A DNA stretch of 64,000 nucleotides from Streptomyces sp. HSG2 (GCF_016598575.1 NZ_CP066801.1:1922001-1986000), one strand, 5' to 3'. Positions 50,657 through 60,471 are shown, numbered from the stretch's first letter. The notes: a model not told the origin generated them from the sequence alone. Numbers and translations: made by a program.

Positions 50657-51244
50657 ATGTCCGAGGTGAAGATCTCCGCCGAGACGCGCACCGAGTTCGG
50701 CAAGGGCGCCGCCCGCCGCATCCGTCGCGCCGACAAGGTTCCCGGCGTCCTGTACGGCCACGGCTCGCAGCCGGTGCACGTCACGCTGCCCGGTCACGAC
50801 ATGCTGATGGCCCTGCGCACGCCGAACGTCCTGCTCTCGGTGGAGATCGACGGCGCGCCGAACGCGCTGGCGATCCCGAAGTCCGTGCAGCGCGACCCGC
50901 TGAGGGGCTTCCTGGAGCACGTCGACCTGCTGCTGGTCAAGCGCGGCGAGAAGGTCCAGGTGGACGTGCCGGTGGTGGCCGAGGGCGACCTGGCCCCCGG
51001 CGGGAACCTCCTGGAGCACGTCCTGACCGCCCTCCCGGTCGAGGCCGAGGCGACGCACATCCCGGAGCAGGTCACCGTCTCCGTCGCCGGCCTGGAGTCG
51101 GGCGCGGCCGTGCACGCCCGCGACATCGCGCTGCCGTCCGGCGTGTCGCTGGCCGTGGAGGGCGACGCGGTCGTCCTCCAGGTGCTGGCCGCACAGGTCG
51201 AGGAGACCTCGGCCGAGGACGAGGAGACCTCGACCGAGGTCTGA
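50657..51244 (+). CDS. rplY: 50S ribosomal protein L25/CTC
   Basis: 195 aa long-form (CTC/TL5-type) L25 that binds 5S rRNA. N-terminal L25 domain: [28 protein letters not shown]-terminal beta-rich TL5 domain from about residue 95; acidic tail [17 protein letters not shown] 50657 follows AGGAG. The 202-bp gap from prs contains CCCGCC/GGCGGG near 50465, a weak hairpin that may end the prs transcript. Confidence 0.95.
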   Translation: MSEVKISAETRTEFGKGAARRIRRADKVPGVLYGHGSQPVHVTLPGHDMLMALRTPNVLLSVEIDGAPNALAIPKSVQRDPLRGFLEHVDLLLVKRGEKVQVDVPVVAEGDLAPGGNLLEHVLTALPVEAEATHIPEQVTVSVAGLESGAAVHARDIALPSGVSLAVEGDAVVLQVLAAQVEETSAEDEETSTEV

Positions 51245-51265
51245 TCCCCGGACACGGTGGCATCG

Positions 51266-51302
51266 CGTCGGCCGCCGCTCCCGCGTGGAGCGGCGGCCGA
51301 CG
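51266..51302 (+). terminator. Strong hairpin terminator after rplY
   Basis: CGTCGGCCGCCGCTC (51266-51280) pairs perfectly over 15 bp with GAGCGGCGGCCGACG (51288-51302), loop of 7 nt. It lies between rplY and pth, ending 15 nt before the pth start, so it may also limit read-through into pth. Confidence 0.75.
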
Positions 51303-51317
51303 TGCGTGGAGGATGGT

Positions 51318-51935
51318 ATGAACGGAGGAGGTGGCGGGTTGACGACGGACGAGACCGCTCCCTGGCTGGTCGCGGCTCTGGGAAACCCGGGGCCGGACTA
51401 CGCGGGCAATCGGCACAACGTCGGTTTCATGGTGGCCGACCTGCTGGCCGAGAGGTGGGGCGGGCGGTTCAAGCGCCACGGAAAGGCGCAGGCCCAGGTC
51501 CTGGAGGCACGAGTGGGGCCGCCCGGGCCGGCGAGTCGGCGCGCGGTACTGGTGAAGCCGATGTCCTACATGAACCTGTCCGGTGGTCCGGTGACGGCGC
51601 TGCGCGACTTCTACAAGGTGCCGACGGAGCGCGTGGTGGCCGTCCACGACGAACTGGACATCGACTACGGAGTCCTGCGGCTGAAGCTCGGCGGCGGCGA
51701 CAACGGGCACAACGGGCTGAAGTCGATGACCAAGGCGATGGGCGCCGACTACCACCGGGTGCGGTTCGGGATCGGCAGGCCGCCGGGACGGATGCCGGTG
51801 GCGGACTTCGTGCTGCGGGACTTCTCGTCGGCGGAGCGCAAGGAACTGGACTACTTCGTGGACCGGACGGCCGACGCGGTGGAGTGCCTGCTCACCGAGG
51901 GGCTGGAGCGGGCGCAGAGCGCCTTCAACGGCTGA
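51318..51935 (+). CDS. pth: Peptidyl-tRNA hydrolase
   Basis: 205 aa cytosolic esterase that recycles tRNA from dropped-off peptidyl-tRNA. Signature [21 protein letters not shown] carries the catalytic histidine (NRHN); [20 protein letters not shown] (Asp) and [12 protein letters not shown] complete the site. ATG 51318 has GGAGG five bases ahead; a downstream TTG also follows a GGAGGAGG and would shorten the N-terminus by seven residues. Conserved neighbour of rplY. Confidence 0.96.
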   Translation: MNGGGGGLTTDETAPWLVAALGNPGPDYAGNRHNVGFMVADLLAERWGGRFKRHGKAQAQVLEARVGPPGPASRRAVLVKPMSYMNLSGGPVTALRDFYKVPTERVVAVHDELDIDYGVLRLKLGGGDNGHNGLKSMTKAMGADYHRVRFGIGRPPGRMPVADFVLRDFSSAERKELDYFVDRTADAVECLLTEGLERAQSAFNG

Positions 51936-51973
51936 GGCGCCCCACCCCCCGCCGGGTGGCGAGGGGCGGGCGC

Positions 51974-52007
51974 GGGCGTGCGGCCCACCCCGACGGCCCG
52001 CACGCCC
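51974..52007. terminator. Hairpin between convergent pth and ppc
   Basis: GGGCGTGCGG (51974-51983) pairs with CCGCACGCCC (51998-52007), loop of 14 nt. Positioned 39 nt past the pth stop and 15 nt past the ppc stop on the other strand; it can serve both. Confidence 0.7.
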
Positions 52008-52021
52008 TCGCGTCGCCCCGG

Positions 52022-54757
52022 TCAGCCGGTGTTGCGCAGCCCCGCCGCGACCCCGTTGACAGTGAGGAGCAGGGCCCGCGAGAGTAGCGGGTCGGGCTCC
52101 TCGCCTCCGCGCGCCGCGTCGCGCTGGCGCTTGAGGAGGGCGACCTGGAGGTAGGAGATCGGATCCAGGTAGGCATCACGGATGCCGAAGGTCTGCTTCA
52201 GCACCGGCTGGTGATCCAGGAGCCCCTCCTCGCCGGTGACCCGGAGGACCTCGGCGACGGTGAGACGGTGCTCGGCCTCGATGGTGGCGAAGACGTGGGC
52301 GAGGTCGTCGGGGACCAGGGAGTCCACGTAGTGCCGGGCGATCCGCAGGTCCGTCTTGGCGAGCGTCATCTCGACGTTGGAGACGAAGTTCCGGAAGAAG
52401 TGCCACTCCCGGTACATCTCCTCCAGCACGGTGTCCAGGCCGGCCTCGCGCAGCGCCTTGAGGCCGGAGCCGACGCCGAACCAGCCGGGCACGATCTGCC
52501 GTGACTGGGTCCAGCCGAACACCCAGGGGATGGCGCGGAGGCCGTCGAGCCCGGCGCCCGAGTCGGGACGGCGCGAGGGTCGGGACCCGAGATGGAGGTC
52601 GGCGAGCTGGTCGACCGGCGTCGAGGCGAAGAAGTAGGCGGGCAGGTCCGGGTCGTCGACCAGACGTCGATAGGCGGCGTGAGCGGCGTCGCTGACCACG
52701 TCCATGGCCGCGTCCCAGCGGGCCAGGGCCTCGTCGGACTGGCGGGGCGCGGTGTGCAGGGCGGAGGCCTGGAGGGTGGCCGCCACGGTCAGTTCCAGGT
52801 TCTCCCGGGCGAGCGAGGGCACCAGGTACTTGTCGGAGATGACCTCGCCCTGTTCGGTGACCTTGATCTCTCCTTCGAGCGTCCCCCACGGCTGGGCGAG
52901 GATGGCGTCGTGGGACGGACCCCCGCCCCGGCCGACGGTGCCGCCGCGGCCGTGGAAGAGGCGCAGGCGCACACCGTGCCGGTGCGCGACGTCGCGCAGT
53001 CGGCGCTGGGCTCGGTGGATCTCCCACTGCGAGGTCGTGATCCCGCCGAACTTGGAGGAGTCGGAGTAGCCGAGCATGACCTCCTGTACGTCTCCGCGCA
53101 GGGAGACCAACCGTCGGTAGGAGGGGTCGGCCAGGAGGTCTTCCAGGATGGTGTCCGCGGCCCGCAACTCGTCCGTCGTCTCCAGCAGGGGGACGATGCC
53201 GATGCGGGCCCGGCCACCGTGCAGGTCGACGAGTCCGGCCTCGCGGGCCAGGACGGTGGCGGCGAAGACGTCGTCCGCGCCCCGGCACATGGAGATGACG
53301 TAGGACTCGACGACCTCGGGGCCGAAGACCTCCAGGGCGCGCGCGACGGTCCGGAAGACGTCGAGGGTCCGCCGGCCCGCCTCGTCGACGGGGGCGGGGG
53401 TGGGTGCCAGGGGCCGGCGTGAGCGAAGCTCCCGGGCGAGCAGCTTGGCGCGGTAGTCCCGGGGCATGTCCGCGTATCGCCAGGACTCCTCGCCGAGTCG
53501 GTCGAAGAGCTGGCCGAGGGCGTGATGGTGGGCGTCGGCGTGTTCGCGCACGTCCATGGTGGCCAGTTGGAGACCGAAGGCGGCCAGCGTGCGGATGGTG
53601 CGGGCGAGCCGGCCGTCGGCGAAGAGCCCGCCGCGGTGCTCGCGGAGCGAGGTCTGGACCACGCGCAGGTCGTGCAGGAGCGGGCCGGTGCCGAGGTAGT
53701 CGCGGCCCGGACGGTGCGCGGTGCCCTCGGCCAGGCGCCGCTTGGTGTTCTCCAACTTCTGGCGGACGCAGGTGACCTTGAGGCGGTAGGGCTCCTCGGC
53801 GTTGAGGCGCTTGTAGCGGGGGCTGATCTCGGGGAGGTTGTCCAGGTCCTCGCGGAGCGAGTCCAGGAGTTCCTCGGTGGCGCCCGCGTAGCGGATCGAG
53901 TTGGAGAGCAGCCCGCGGAGTTCGTCGACGGTCTCCAGCGCGTCGTTGATGCCGTGTTCGTGCTGGAGGATGAGAACGTCCCAGGTGACCCGCGGCGTCA
54001 CGTTCGGGTTGCCGTCGCGGTCCCCGCCGATCCAGGTGCCGAAGGTGAGGGGGCGGGTGTCGTCGGGCAGGGTGACGCCGACCCGCTCCAGTTCGGCGGC
54101 GAGGTCCTCCAGCACGTCTCCGACGGCGCCCGCGTGGAGTTCGTCCAGGTAGTAGACGGCGTTGCGGGCCTCGTCGGCGGGTTCGGGCCGCACCACGCGC
54201 AGTTCGTCGGTCTGCCAGACGAGGTCGATGTTCTCGGCCAGCCGGGTGTCGACGCGACGCCGGTCGGCCTCGGCCACCGGGGTGTCGAGGAGGGCGGCGA
54301 CCCGGCGCAGCTTGTTGAGAACCGAGCGCCGGGCGGCCTCGGTGGGGTGGGCCGTGAAGACCGGGCGGACGTTGAGGTTTCGCACGGTCCGCCTCAGGTG
54401 CGCGGGGTCGGCGTCCTTGAGGCGGTCCGCGGTCCGGGACAGGAGCCCGCCCTCGGAGGCGCGGCGCGCGCTCAGCTCTCGACCTCGGTGTACCTGCTCG
54501 GTGACGTTGGCCAGGTGGAAGTAGGTGGAGAAGGCACGCACGAGCTTGGCCGCCGTCTCCGGTTCCGTGCCGCGCAGCAACTCGGCAGCCGCTTCCCCGT
54601 CCTCCCTGGTGAGACGGCGCACCTTCTCGACGAGTTCGAGCAGTTCGGGGCCCTCCTGTCGGACCAGGGTCTCGCCGAGGAGGTCGCCGAGGCGGCGGAT
54701 GTCCGCGCGCAGGGCGGCGCTGTTCGTGGTCGTGGTGTGGTCGTCGGCACTGCTCAC
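52022..54757 (-). CDS. ppc: Phosphoenolpyruvate carboxylase
   Basis: 911 aa anaplerotic enzyme carboxylating PEP to oxaloacetate. The catalytic histidine lies in [15 protein letters not shown]; further motifs are [30 protein letters not shown] and the C-terminal end [11 protein letters not shown]. Length and motif order are those of bacterial PEPC. GTG 54757 start ([10 protein letters not shown]). A gene-free 332 bp region separates it from the divergent desaturase gene. Confidence 0.97.
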   Translation of the reverse strand: MSSADDHTTTTNSAALRADIRRLGDLLGETLVRQEGPELLELVEKVRRLTREDGEAAAELLRGTEPETAAKLVRAFSTYFHLANVTEQVHRGRELSARRASEGGLLSRTADRLKDADPAHLRRTVRNLNVRPVFTAHPTEAARRSVLNKLRRVAALLDTPVAEADRRRVDTRLAENIDLVWQTDELRVVRPEPADEARNAVYYLDELHAGAVGDVLEDLAAELERVGVTLPDDTRPLTFGTWIGGDRDGNPNVTPRVTWDVLILQHEHGINDALETVDELRGLLSNSIRYAGATEELLDSLREDLDNLPEISPRYKRLNAEEPYRLKVTCVRQKLENTKRRLAEGTAHRPGRDYLGTGPLLHDLRVVQTSLREHRGGLFADGRLARTIRTLAAFGLQLATMDVREHADAHHHALGQLFDRLGEESWRYADMPRDYRAKLLARELRSRRPLAPTPAPVDEAGRRTLDVFRTVARALEVFGPEVVESYVISMCRGADDVFAATVLAREAGLVDLHGGRARIGIVPLLETTDELRAADTILEDLLADPSYRRLVSLRGDVQEVMLGYSDSSKFGGITTSQWEIHRAQRRLRDVAHRHGVRLRLFHGRGGTVGRGGGPSHDAILAQPWGTLEGEIKVTEQGEVISDKYLVPSLARENLELTVAATLQASALHTAPRQSDEALARWDAAMDVVSDAAHAAYRRLVDDPDLPAYFFASTPVDQLADLHLGSRPSRRPDSGAGLDGLRAIPWVFGWTQSRQIVPGWFGVGSGLKALREAGLDTVLEEMYREWHFFRNFVSNVEMTLAKTDLRIARHYVDSLVPDDLAHVFATIEAEHRLTVAEVLRVTGEEGLLDHQPVLKQTFGIRDAYLDPISYLQVALLKRQRDAARGGEEPDPLLSRALLLTVNGVAAGLRNTG

Positions 54758-55089
54758 GGGTAGCGGCTCCTTGCAGTAGTCCGCCGGCGCGTCGCGTGGG
54801 CGACGAGGTGGGGGCGGCGGGCGACGGGTGGGATGTCCGGGGCCCGGGCGGGCGTCGCACGCGGCGGGTACCGCGTGGCGGCCGGGCCGTCCGGGGGCAC
54901 TTCAGAGCGGACCGCGCTGTCCGACCGCCCTCAGGATAGGCGGCGGCGAGGACGCGCCGGCTCGTGGGCCCTTGCCGCCGGACGAGGCGCTGCCATACTT
55001 ACGATGCCGTAGGTTACGCGACCGTAGGGTGGCCGTGTCGTCCCGCGGCACGGTAGCCGCACCGACCTTCGACCCCCCAGGGGACGCGC
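54758..55089. other. Gene-free divergent region between ppc and desaturase
   Basis: 332 bp holding the promoters of ppc and the desaturase gene. Two TACG-N4-CGTA palindromes lie near the desaturase side (55000-55026). The rest shows no recognisable motif. Confidence 0.5.
55000..55026. promoter_or_regulatory. Paired TACG-N4-CGTA operators upstream of desaturase/TetR operon
   Basis: TACGATGCCGTA (55000-55011), extended to the imperfect palindrome ACTTACGATGCCGTAGGT, and TACGCGACCGTA (55015-55026) share the form TACG-N4-CGTA with centres 15 bp apart. They sit about 65-90 bp before the desaturase start, where a repressor would block transcription. The TetR protein of the same operon is the obvious candidate binder. 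Confidence 0.65.
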
Positions 55090-56100
55090 ATGACCACGAG
55101 CTCCGACACGCTCGAAGACACCGCGAAGAGGCCCGACGAGACCGACCCGCCCTCGGCGACGCTGGGAGGCGAACGGAAGGGCTCGATCGAACAGCTCACC
55201 CTGTTGCTCTTCATCGTCGTCCCGTTCCTTGCGCTGGTCGCCGCGGTGCCACTGGCATGGGGGTGGGGGGTGAGCGCGCTGGATCTGGGCCTGATGGTGT
55301 TCTTCTACTTCCTGGGCTGCCACGGGATCACCATCGGCTTCCACCGCTACTTCACCCACGGGGCGTTCAAGGCGCGGCGTCCGCTGCGGATCGCGTTGGC
55401 GGTGGCCGGCTCACTGGCGGTGGAGGGCCCGCTGGTCCGCTGGGTGGCCGATCACCGCAAGCACCACCGGTTCTCCGACGCGGAGGGCGACCCGCACTCG
55501 CCGTGGCGGTACGGCGAGTCGGTCCCGGCGTTGCTGAAGGGGCTCTGGTGGGCCCATATCGGGTGGATGTTCGACGAGGAGCAGACCTCCCAGGAGAAGT
55601 ACGCGCCCGATCTGATGAAGGATCCGGTGCTGCGCGCGGTCTCCCGGCAGTTCGCGCTCTGGACGGCGATCTCGCTGGCGCTGCCGGCCGTGATCGGCGG
55701 CCTGGTCACCATGTCGTGGTGGGGGGCTTTGACGGGGTTCTTCTGGGGGTCCCTCGTCCGGGTGGCCCTGCTGCACCACGTGACGTGGTCGATCAACTCG
55801 ATCTGCCACGCGGTGGGCAAACGGCCCTTCCGGTCACGGGACCGCTCGGGCAACGTGTGGTGGCTGGCGGTGCTGTCCTGCGGAGAGTCCTGGCACAACC
55901 TGCACCACGCCGATCCGACCTCGGCCCGCCACGGCGTGGAGCGCGGCCAGATCGACTCCAGCGCCCGGCTGATCCGCTGGTTCGAGCTGGCCGGATGGGC
56001 CTACGACGTGCGGTGGCCGTCCCGTTCCCGCGTGGACTCCCGCCGCCTGGAGGGCGCCGGCGCCGCCCGGCGGCGGAGGGATCCGGCGAAGGCGGCATGA
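55090..56100 (+). CDS. Acyl-CoA/fatty-acid delta-9-type desaturase
   Basis: 336 aa membrane di-iron desaturase. The three histidine boxes are present: HRYFTH, DHRKHHRF and ESWHNLHH. Four transmembrane segments surround them (LLLFIVVPFLALVAAVPLAW, LGLMVFFYFLGCHGITIGF, and two near 190-230). It introduces double bonds into membrane acyl chains. ATG 55090. The last codons overlap the TetR gene (ATGA), so the two form an operon. Confidence 0.92.
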   Translation: MTTSSDTLEDTAKRPDETDPPSATLGGERKGSIEQLTLLLFIVVPFLALVAAVPLAWGWGVSALDLGLMVFFYFLGCHGITIGFHRYFTHGAFKARRPLRIALAVAGSLAVEGPLVRWVADHRKHHRFSDAEGDPHSPWRYGESVPALLKGLWWAHIGWMFDEEQTSQEKYAPDLMKDPVLRAVSRQFALWTAISLALPAVIGGLVTMSWWGALTGFFWGSLVRVALLHHVTWSINSICHAVGKRPFRSRDRSGNVWWLAVLSCGESWHNLHHADPTSARHGVERGQIDSSARLIRWFELAGWAYDVRWPSRSRVDSRRLEGAGAARRRRDPAKAA

Positions 56101-56771
56101 TTGACGCCGTGGCGACCGACTCCAGTGTTCCGAGCGACGACAGGCCGAGGCGTACCCGGCGCACCCGCATGACGGGGGCCGAGCGCCGCCAACAACTACT
56201 GGAGATCGGCCGTACCCTCTTCGCCGCCAAGGGCTTCGAGGGCACCTCGGTGGAGGAGATCGCCGCGAAGGCCGGCGTGTCCAAGCCGGTGGTGTACGAG
56301 CACTTCGGCGGCAAGGAGGGGTTGTACGCGGTGGTGGTGGACCGCGAGATGCGGCGGCTGCTCGACATGGTGACGGGCTCGCTGACCGCCGGGCATCCGC
56401 GCGAGCTGTGCGAGCAGGCGGCGTTCGCCCTCCTGGACTACATCGAGGAGTACACGGACGGTTTCCGGATCCTGGTCCGTGACTCCCCCATCCCGCAGTC
56501 GACGGGTTCGTTCGCCTCCCTCATCTCGGACATCGCCACCCAGGTCGAGGACATCCTGGGCCGCGAGTTCAAGAGTCGCGGCTTCGACGCGAAGCTGGCC
56601 CCGCTCTACGCGCAGGCGCTGGTGGGCATGGTGGCGCTGACCGGCCAGTGGTGGCTGGACGTGCGCAAGCCGAAGAAGGCCGAGGTGGCGGCGCACCTGG
56701 TGAACCTCGCCTGGCACGGGTTGGACGGGCTGGAGCCGCGACCCCGGCTGATCGGGCACCGCAAGAACTGA
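56097..56771 (+). CDS. TetR/AcrR-family regulator of the desaturase operon
   Basis: 224 aa dimeric repressor. The N-terminal helix-turn-helix reads RRQQLLEIGRTLFAAKGFEG followed by TSVEEIAAKAGVSKPVVYEHF; the C-terminal helical domain (from about 90) binds a ligand, probably an acyl-CoA given the partner gene. Start ATG 56097 overlaps the desaturase stop (ATGA). It probably represses its own operon through the TACG-N4-CGTA sites at 55000-55026. Confidence 0.9.
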   Translation: MIDAVATDSSVPSDDRPRRTRRTRMTGAERRQQLLEIGRTLFAAKGFEGTSVEEIAAKAGVSKPVVYEHFGGKEGLYAVVVDREMRRLLDMVTGSLTAGHPRELCEQAAFALLDYIEEYTDGFRILVRDSPIPQSTGSFASLISDIATQVEDILGREFKSRGFDAKLAPLYAQALVGMVALTGQWWLDVRKPKKAEVAAHLVNLAWHGLDGLEPRPRLIGHRKN

Positions 56772-56803
56772 GGCGGGGCGCGGGCCGAGGGGGTCCGCCC
56801 GCC

Positions 56804-56822
56804 GCCGCCCCGACGGGGCGGC
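56804..56822. terminator. Hairpin between TetR gene and tam
   Basis: GCCGCCCC (56804-56811), loop GAC, GGGGCGGC (56815-56822): a perfect 8-bp stem between convergent genes. Confidence 0.6.
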
Positions 56823-56852
56823 TCGCCGCCTCGGCCGGGGCGGCGGCCGGTC

Positions 56853-57683
56853 TCACACCGGGTCCGCCGGCTTCCGGGCGACGGCGAAGACCCTGCGGAA
56901 GGGGAAGGGCGTGCCGTGGAGTCCCGGCGGGTAGGCGTCGCGCAGCGACGAGCGGTAGTCGGCGAGGAACGCCTCGCGGTCCTCGGGGGCGTCGTCGAGT
57001 GCGGTGAGCACGGGGCGAAGCGCGGTACCGCGCATCCAGTCCAGCACGGGGTCCTCGCCGGTGAGCAACTGCGCGTAGGTGGTCTCCCAGACGTCCGCCG
57101 CGCAGCCGAGGGCGGTGAGGCGGTCCAGGTAGACGACGGCCGGGAGGACGGCGTCCCGGCGGGTGGGCAGCCCGGCCAGTCGGGTACGCCATCGCGGGGT
57201 GTCCGTGAGTTCCCGCAGCAGTCGATGGCTCGGGGCCTCGAAGTTGCCGGGGACCTGGAACGCGAGGACGCCGCCCGGAACCAGGTGGCGGGTCCAGCGG
57301 TCGAACAGGCCCGCGTGGTCGGGGACCCAGTGGAGTGCGGCGTTGCTGACGATCAGCTCGCACGGCTCGGCGGGCTCCCAGGAGCGCAGGTCGCCGAGCG
57401 CGAAGTCGATCCGCCCGCCGCCGGGTGTGGGGCCCGCGTGGCGGCGGGCGCGGTCGAGCATCTCGGGCGAGGTGTCGTGGCCGGTGACGTGGGCGGTGGG
57501 CCAGCGCTCGGCCAGCAGTGCGGTGGCGTTCCCCGGTCCGCAGCCGAGGTCGACGACGCGGGGCGGCCCCCCGTCCCGCCGCGCGGGCAGGTCGGGGACG
57601 CGGGCGATCAGGTCGGTGAACGGTCGGAGCCGGTGGTCGGCGTGGCGGAGGTACCGGCCGGCGTTCCAGGAGGGCATGGTCAT
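56853..57683 (-). CDS. tam: Trans-aconitate 2-methyltransferase
   Basis: 276 aa SAM-dependent methyltransferase that methylates trans-aconitate, an inhibitor of aconitase. SAM motif I: VVDLGCGPGNATALLAERW. Also present: GHDTSPEMLDRARRHAG, ELIVSNAALHWVPDHAGLFDRW and the C-terminal PFRRVFAVARK. N-terminus TMPSWNAGRYLRHADHRLRPF matches the family start (WxxxxYxxFxxxRxRP). ATG 57683 follows GGGAG. Divergent from the MarR gene, the arrangement known for tam and tamR in Streptomyces. Confidence 0.92.
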   Translation of the reverse strand: MTMPSWNAGRYLRHADHRLRPFTDLIARVPDLPARRDGGPPRVVDLGCGPGNATALLAERWPTAHVTGHDTSPEMLDRARRHAGPTPGGGRIDFALGDLRSWEPAEPCELIVSNAALHWVPDHAGLFDRWTRHLVPGGVLAFQVPGNFEAPSHRLLRELTDTPRWRTRLAGLPTRRDAVLPAVVYLDRLTALGCAADVWETTYAQLLTGEDPVLDWMRGTALRPVLTALDDAPEDREAFLADYRSSLRDAYPPGLHGTPFPFRRVFAVARKPADPV

Positions 57684-57738
57684 GGTGGCTCCCGGGTGAG
57701 GCGTGCGGGACACGGGGTGCGCCCCGGAGACCATTTTA

Positions 57739-57765
57739 TCTCGACGTCAAGAGACTTCACGTCGA
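57739..57765. promoter_or_regulatory. Candidate TamR operator between tam and tamR
   Basis: TCTCGACGTCAAGA (57739-57752) is a near-perfect palindrome on ACGT, close to the TamR site form ATCTTGACGTCAAGAT. A second ACGT-centred half-palindrome TTCACGTCGA lies 15 bp further (centre 57760). Both fall in the 104-bp divergent gap, so one regulator could control both genes. Confidence 0.7.
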
Positions 57766-57787
57766 CACAACCATTACACTGATCGGC

Positions 57788-58285
57788 ATGGAGGACGAGG
57801 TCGATCGGTTGGTCGCGGCGTGGCGCAGGGAGCGTCCCGATCTCGACGTGGAACCGCTCGAGGTGCTCAGCCGGGTGAGCCGCCTCGCCCGCCACCTGGA
57901 CCGCGCCCGCCGCCTGGCCTTCTCCGAGCACCGCTTGGAGCCGTGGGAGTTCGACGTGCTGACGGCGCTGCGTCGAGCCGGCCACCCCTACCAGTTGTCA
58001 CCGGGACAGCTCCTCACACAGACACTGGTGACCTCCGGCACCATGACCAACCGCATCGACCGGCTCGCCAAGAAGGGCCTGGTGGAGCGCCTGCCCGACC
58101 CGAGCGACCGGCGCGGGGTCCTGGTCCGGCTGACCGAGGGCGGTCGCGACAGCGCCGACCGCGCGTTGGCCGAACTCCTGGACCAGGAGCGCGCCATCCT
58201 GGCGGAGTTGTCCACCGCCCAGCGCGCCGAGTTGGCGGCGCTGCTACGCCGGCTGACCGCGCCGTTCGACAACGTCCCCGGCTAG
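57788..58285 (+). CDS. tamR: MarR-family regulator (TamR type)
   Basis: 165 aa winged-helix dimer. The DNA-recognition helix region reads LSPGQLLTQTLVTSGTMTNR, then IDRLAKKGLVERLPDPSDRR with the wing R-x-V-LVRLTEGG. In S. coelicolor, TamR responds to citrate/trans-aconitate and controls tam and TCA-cycle genes. ATG 57788. Its 3' end overlaps the convergent LuxR-type regulator gene by 42 bp. Confidence 0.88.
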   Translation: MEDEVDRLVAAWRRERPDLDVEPLEVLSRVSRLARHLDRARRLAFSEHRLEPWEFDVLTALRRAGHPYQLSPGQLLTQTLVTSGTMTNRIDRLAKKGLVERLPDPSDRRGVLVRLTEGGRDSADRALAELLDQERAILAELSTAQRAELAALLRRLTAPFDNVPG

Positions 58286-59020
58286 CTCCGCGGGTCCGAC
58301 CCCGGCGCGCCTGGCCAGGGCCACGGCCGCCAGGGTGGAGTGCACGCCGAGCTTGCCCAGGACGTTCTGCATATGGGTGCGGACGGTGTGCGGGGAGAGG
58401 AACAGCCGCTCGGCGACCGCTTTGCGCCCCAGCCCGGCGACCATGCAGCGCAGCACCTCCCGCTCGCGCGGGGTCAGCGACGCCACCAGCCGTTCGCTCT
58501 CCGTGCGATGCCTGCGGGCGGCGGTCAACTCCCGCAGGACCCCGGTGAGCAGGGCGGGAGGAAGATGTGTCTCCCCCCTCAGCACCCCTCTGATCACGGT
58601 GAGCAGCCGGGAGAGCGAGCAGTCCTTGGCGACCCATGCGCACGCCCCGGCCTGGAGCGCCAGGGCGGCCCGTCGCGGGTCGTCCTTGGCCGCGAGCACC
58701 ACCGTCCGCACCCGCGGCTGCGCCGACCGCACCCCCGCCACGACCGAGATGCCGTCGGCGAACCGCTCCTCGCCCCCGTCGCGGACGGGCACCGGGGCGC
58801 CCGGCCGGGCGGGGGCGGCACGGGCCGCGCCGAGGTCGGCGTCGACCAGCAGGGCGTCGAAACGACGCCCCTCGGTCGCCGCCCGTTCCAGGCAGCGCAG
58901 GGCGGCCGGGCCGCTTCCGGCCGCGGCCACCTCGACGTCGGTCTCGGCCGCCAGCGCCGCGGCCAACGACTCGGCGAAGATGCGATGGTCGTCGACGACC
59001 AGGACTCGGATGCGCACCAC
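58244..59020 (-). CDS. LuxR/NarL-type response regulator
   Basis: 258 aa. N-terminal receiver: VLVVDDHRIFAESLAAALA with the acidic pair, FDALLVDADLG with the phospho-acceptor aspartate, and VLAAKDDPR before the lysine region. C-terminal LuxR HTH: LTPREREVLRCMVAGLGRKA then ERLFLSPHTVRTHMQNVLGKLGV. GTG 59020 (a second GTG follows directly) with GGGGGAGGGGG ahead. No adjacent histidine kinase. The 3' end overlaps tamR by 42 bp in convergent orientation. Confidence 0.85.
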   Translation of the reverse strand: MVRIRVLVVDDHRIFAESLAAALAAETDVEVAAAGSGPAALRCLERAATEGRRFDALLVDADLGAARAAPARPGAPVPVRDGGEERFADGISVVAGVRSAQPRVRTVVLAAKDDPRRAALALQAGACAWVAKDCSLSRLLTVIRGVLRGETHLPPALLTGVLRELTAARRHRTESERLVASLTPREREVLRCMVAGLGRKAVAERLFLSPHTVRTHMQNVLGKLGVHSTLAAVALARRAGVGPAELAGDVVERRGQPA

Positions 59021-59502
59021 GTAACCCCCTCCCCCACGCTCCGGAGGAGCCGGGGTGCTCGGCCTCGGACGACGACCGGTACCGGCCCCGGGGCCTCGTG
59101 CCCCCGACCGACCGCGGATCTCCTGCCGTACGGTCGACCGCGGTACGCGAAAGGGCCGCGCCACCCGCGCCGCACCCGGCCGTTCGCCCCTGAAAGGCGC
59201 CGACCCCCACCGGCGCACCTCATCAGAGTACGGACGACACCGCAGAGGGGAAGACCCTTTGCGGAACTGACGGACGTTCGCGGCACGGCTGGGCCGGATG
59301 TGACCTCCTGTGACGGAAATCGACTCGATACGACGACATGCGCCCCTCGGCAGCGCGGGCGAAGCGAACCGGCCGCCCCGTACCCGTCGGGCCGACGCCC
59401 GCGTCACACCCCTCGCGATCGCGAATCCGACCCGGCCCCACCCGACCGGGGGCGCTCGTCGTTCCCCACCCCGCGAACGGGGCCCGCCCGGCCCGCCGCC
59501 GC
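59021..59502. other. Gene-free stretch upstream of the LuxR regulator
   Basis: 482 bp between galE (its stop) and the response-regulator start. Two related blocks, GACCGCGGATC near 59111 and CGACCGCGGTACG near 59136, may be operator half-sites. No coding frame or RNA motif recognised. The regulator promoter must lie at its left end. Confidence 0.4.
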
Positions 59503-60471
59503 TCAGCCCGGACGCCGCACCCGCCGGGCGAACTCCCACGCGTCGGCGACGATGCCGTCCAGGTCGGTCCGGGTCGGCGCCCAGCCCAGGGTCCGTCGCG
59601 CGACATCGGCCGAGGCGACCAGGACGGCCGGGTCACCCGGTCGGCGCGGCCCGTCGACCGTCGGGATCGGGTGCCCGGTGACCCTTCGGACGGCCTCGAC
59701 GACCTCCCGCACCGAGAAGCCGTCGCCGTTGCCGAGGTTGCAGATCAGATGCTCCCCCGGCGTGGCGGCGGCCAGGGCCAGCAGGTGCGCCTCGGCCAGG
59801 TCGGCCACGTGGATGTAGTCGCGCACACAGGTGCCGTCCGGCGTGGGGTAGTCGTCACCGTGGACGGACAGCGTCTCCCTGAGGCCCAGCGCCACCTCCA
59901 GGGTCAGCGGCACGAGATGCGTCTCGGGCGAGTGCCGCTCGCCGTGTCCGCGATGGGCACCGGCCACGTTGAAGTAGCGCAGCGACACCGCGCCGAGGCC
60001 GTGCGCCGCCGCCTCGCCCGCGATCATGTGGTCGACGGCGAGCTTCGAGGCGCCGTAGGGGTTGGTGGGCCGGGTCGGCGCGGTCTCCGGGATCGGCACC
60101 CGCTCGGGTTCTCCGTAGGTCGCGGCCGTGGAGGAGAAGACGAGGGTGCGCACCCCCCGTTCCCGCATCGCCGCCAGCAGGGCCCCCGTGCCGCCGACGT
60201 TGTTCTCCCAGTACTTCTCCGGCCGCAGGACCGACTCGCCCACCTGCGAGAACGCCGCGAAGTGCAGGACGCCGCGAAAGCTCGGATCCAACCATCGCCC
60301 GGCCTCGCGGACATCCGCCTCGACGAACCCGGCGCCCGAGGGCACCCCCTCGCGGAACCCCGTCGAGAGGTCGTCCAGGACGACCACCTCGTGTCCGGCG
60401 TCCAGCAGGTGCCGGGCGACGACGCTCCCGACGTAGCCGGCCCCGCCGGTCACCAGGTACTTCCCACGCAT
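59503..60471 (-). CDS. galE: UDP-glucose 4-epimerase
   Basis: 322 aa NAD-dependent short-chain dehydrogenase of the extended type, interconverting UDP-glucose and UDP-galactose. NAD-binding GGAGYVGSVVARHLL at the N-terminus, FSSTAATYGEP, catalytic NPYGASKLAVDHM (YxxxK), and the C-terminal NLGNGDGFSVREVVEAVRR. ATG 60471 with GGGAG ahead. Flanked by two LuxR-type regulators on the same strand; whether they control it is unknown. Confidence 0.93.
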   Translation of the reverse strand: MRGKYLVTGGAGYVGSVVARHLLDAGHEVVVLDDLSTGFREGVPSGAGFVEADVREAGRWLDPSFRGVLHFAAFSQVGESVLRPEKYWENNVGGTGALLAAMRERGVRTLVFSSTAATYGEPERVPIPETAPTRPTNPYGASKLAVDHMIAGEAAAHGLGAVSLRYFNVAGAHRGHGERHSPETHLVPLTLEVALGLRETLSVHGDDYPTPDGTCVRDYIHVADLAEAHLLALAAATPGEHLICNLGNGDGFSVREVVEAVRRVTGHPIPTVDGPRRPGDPAVLVASADVARRTLGWAPTRTDLDGIVADAWEFARRVRRPG

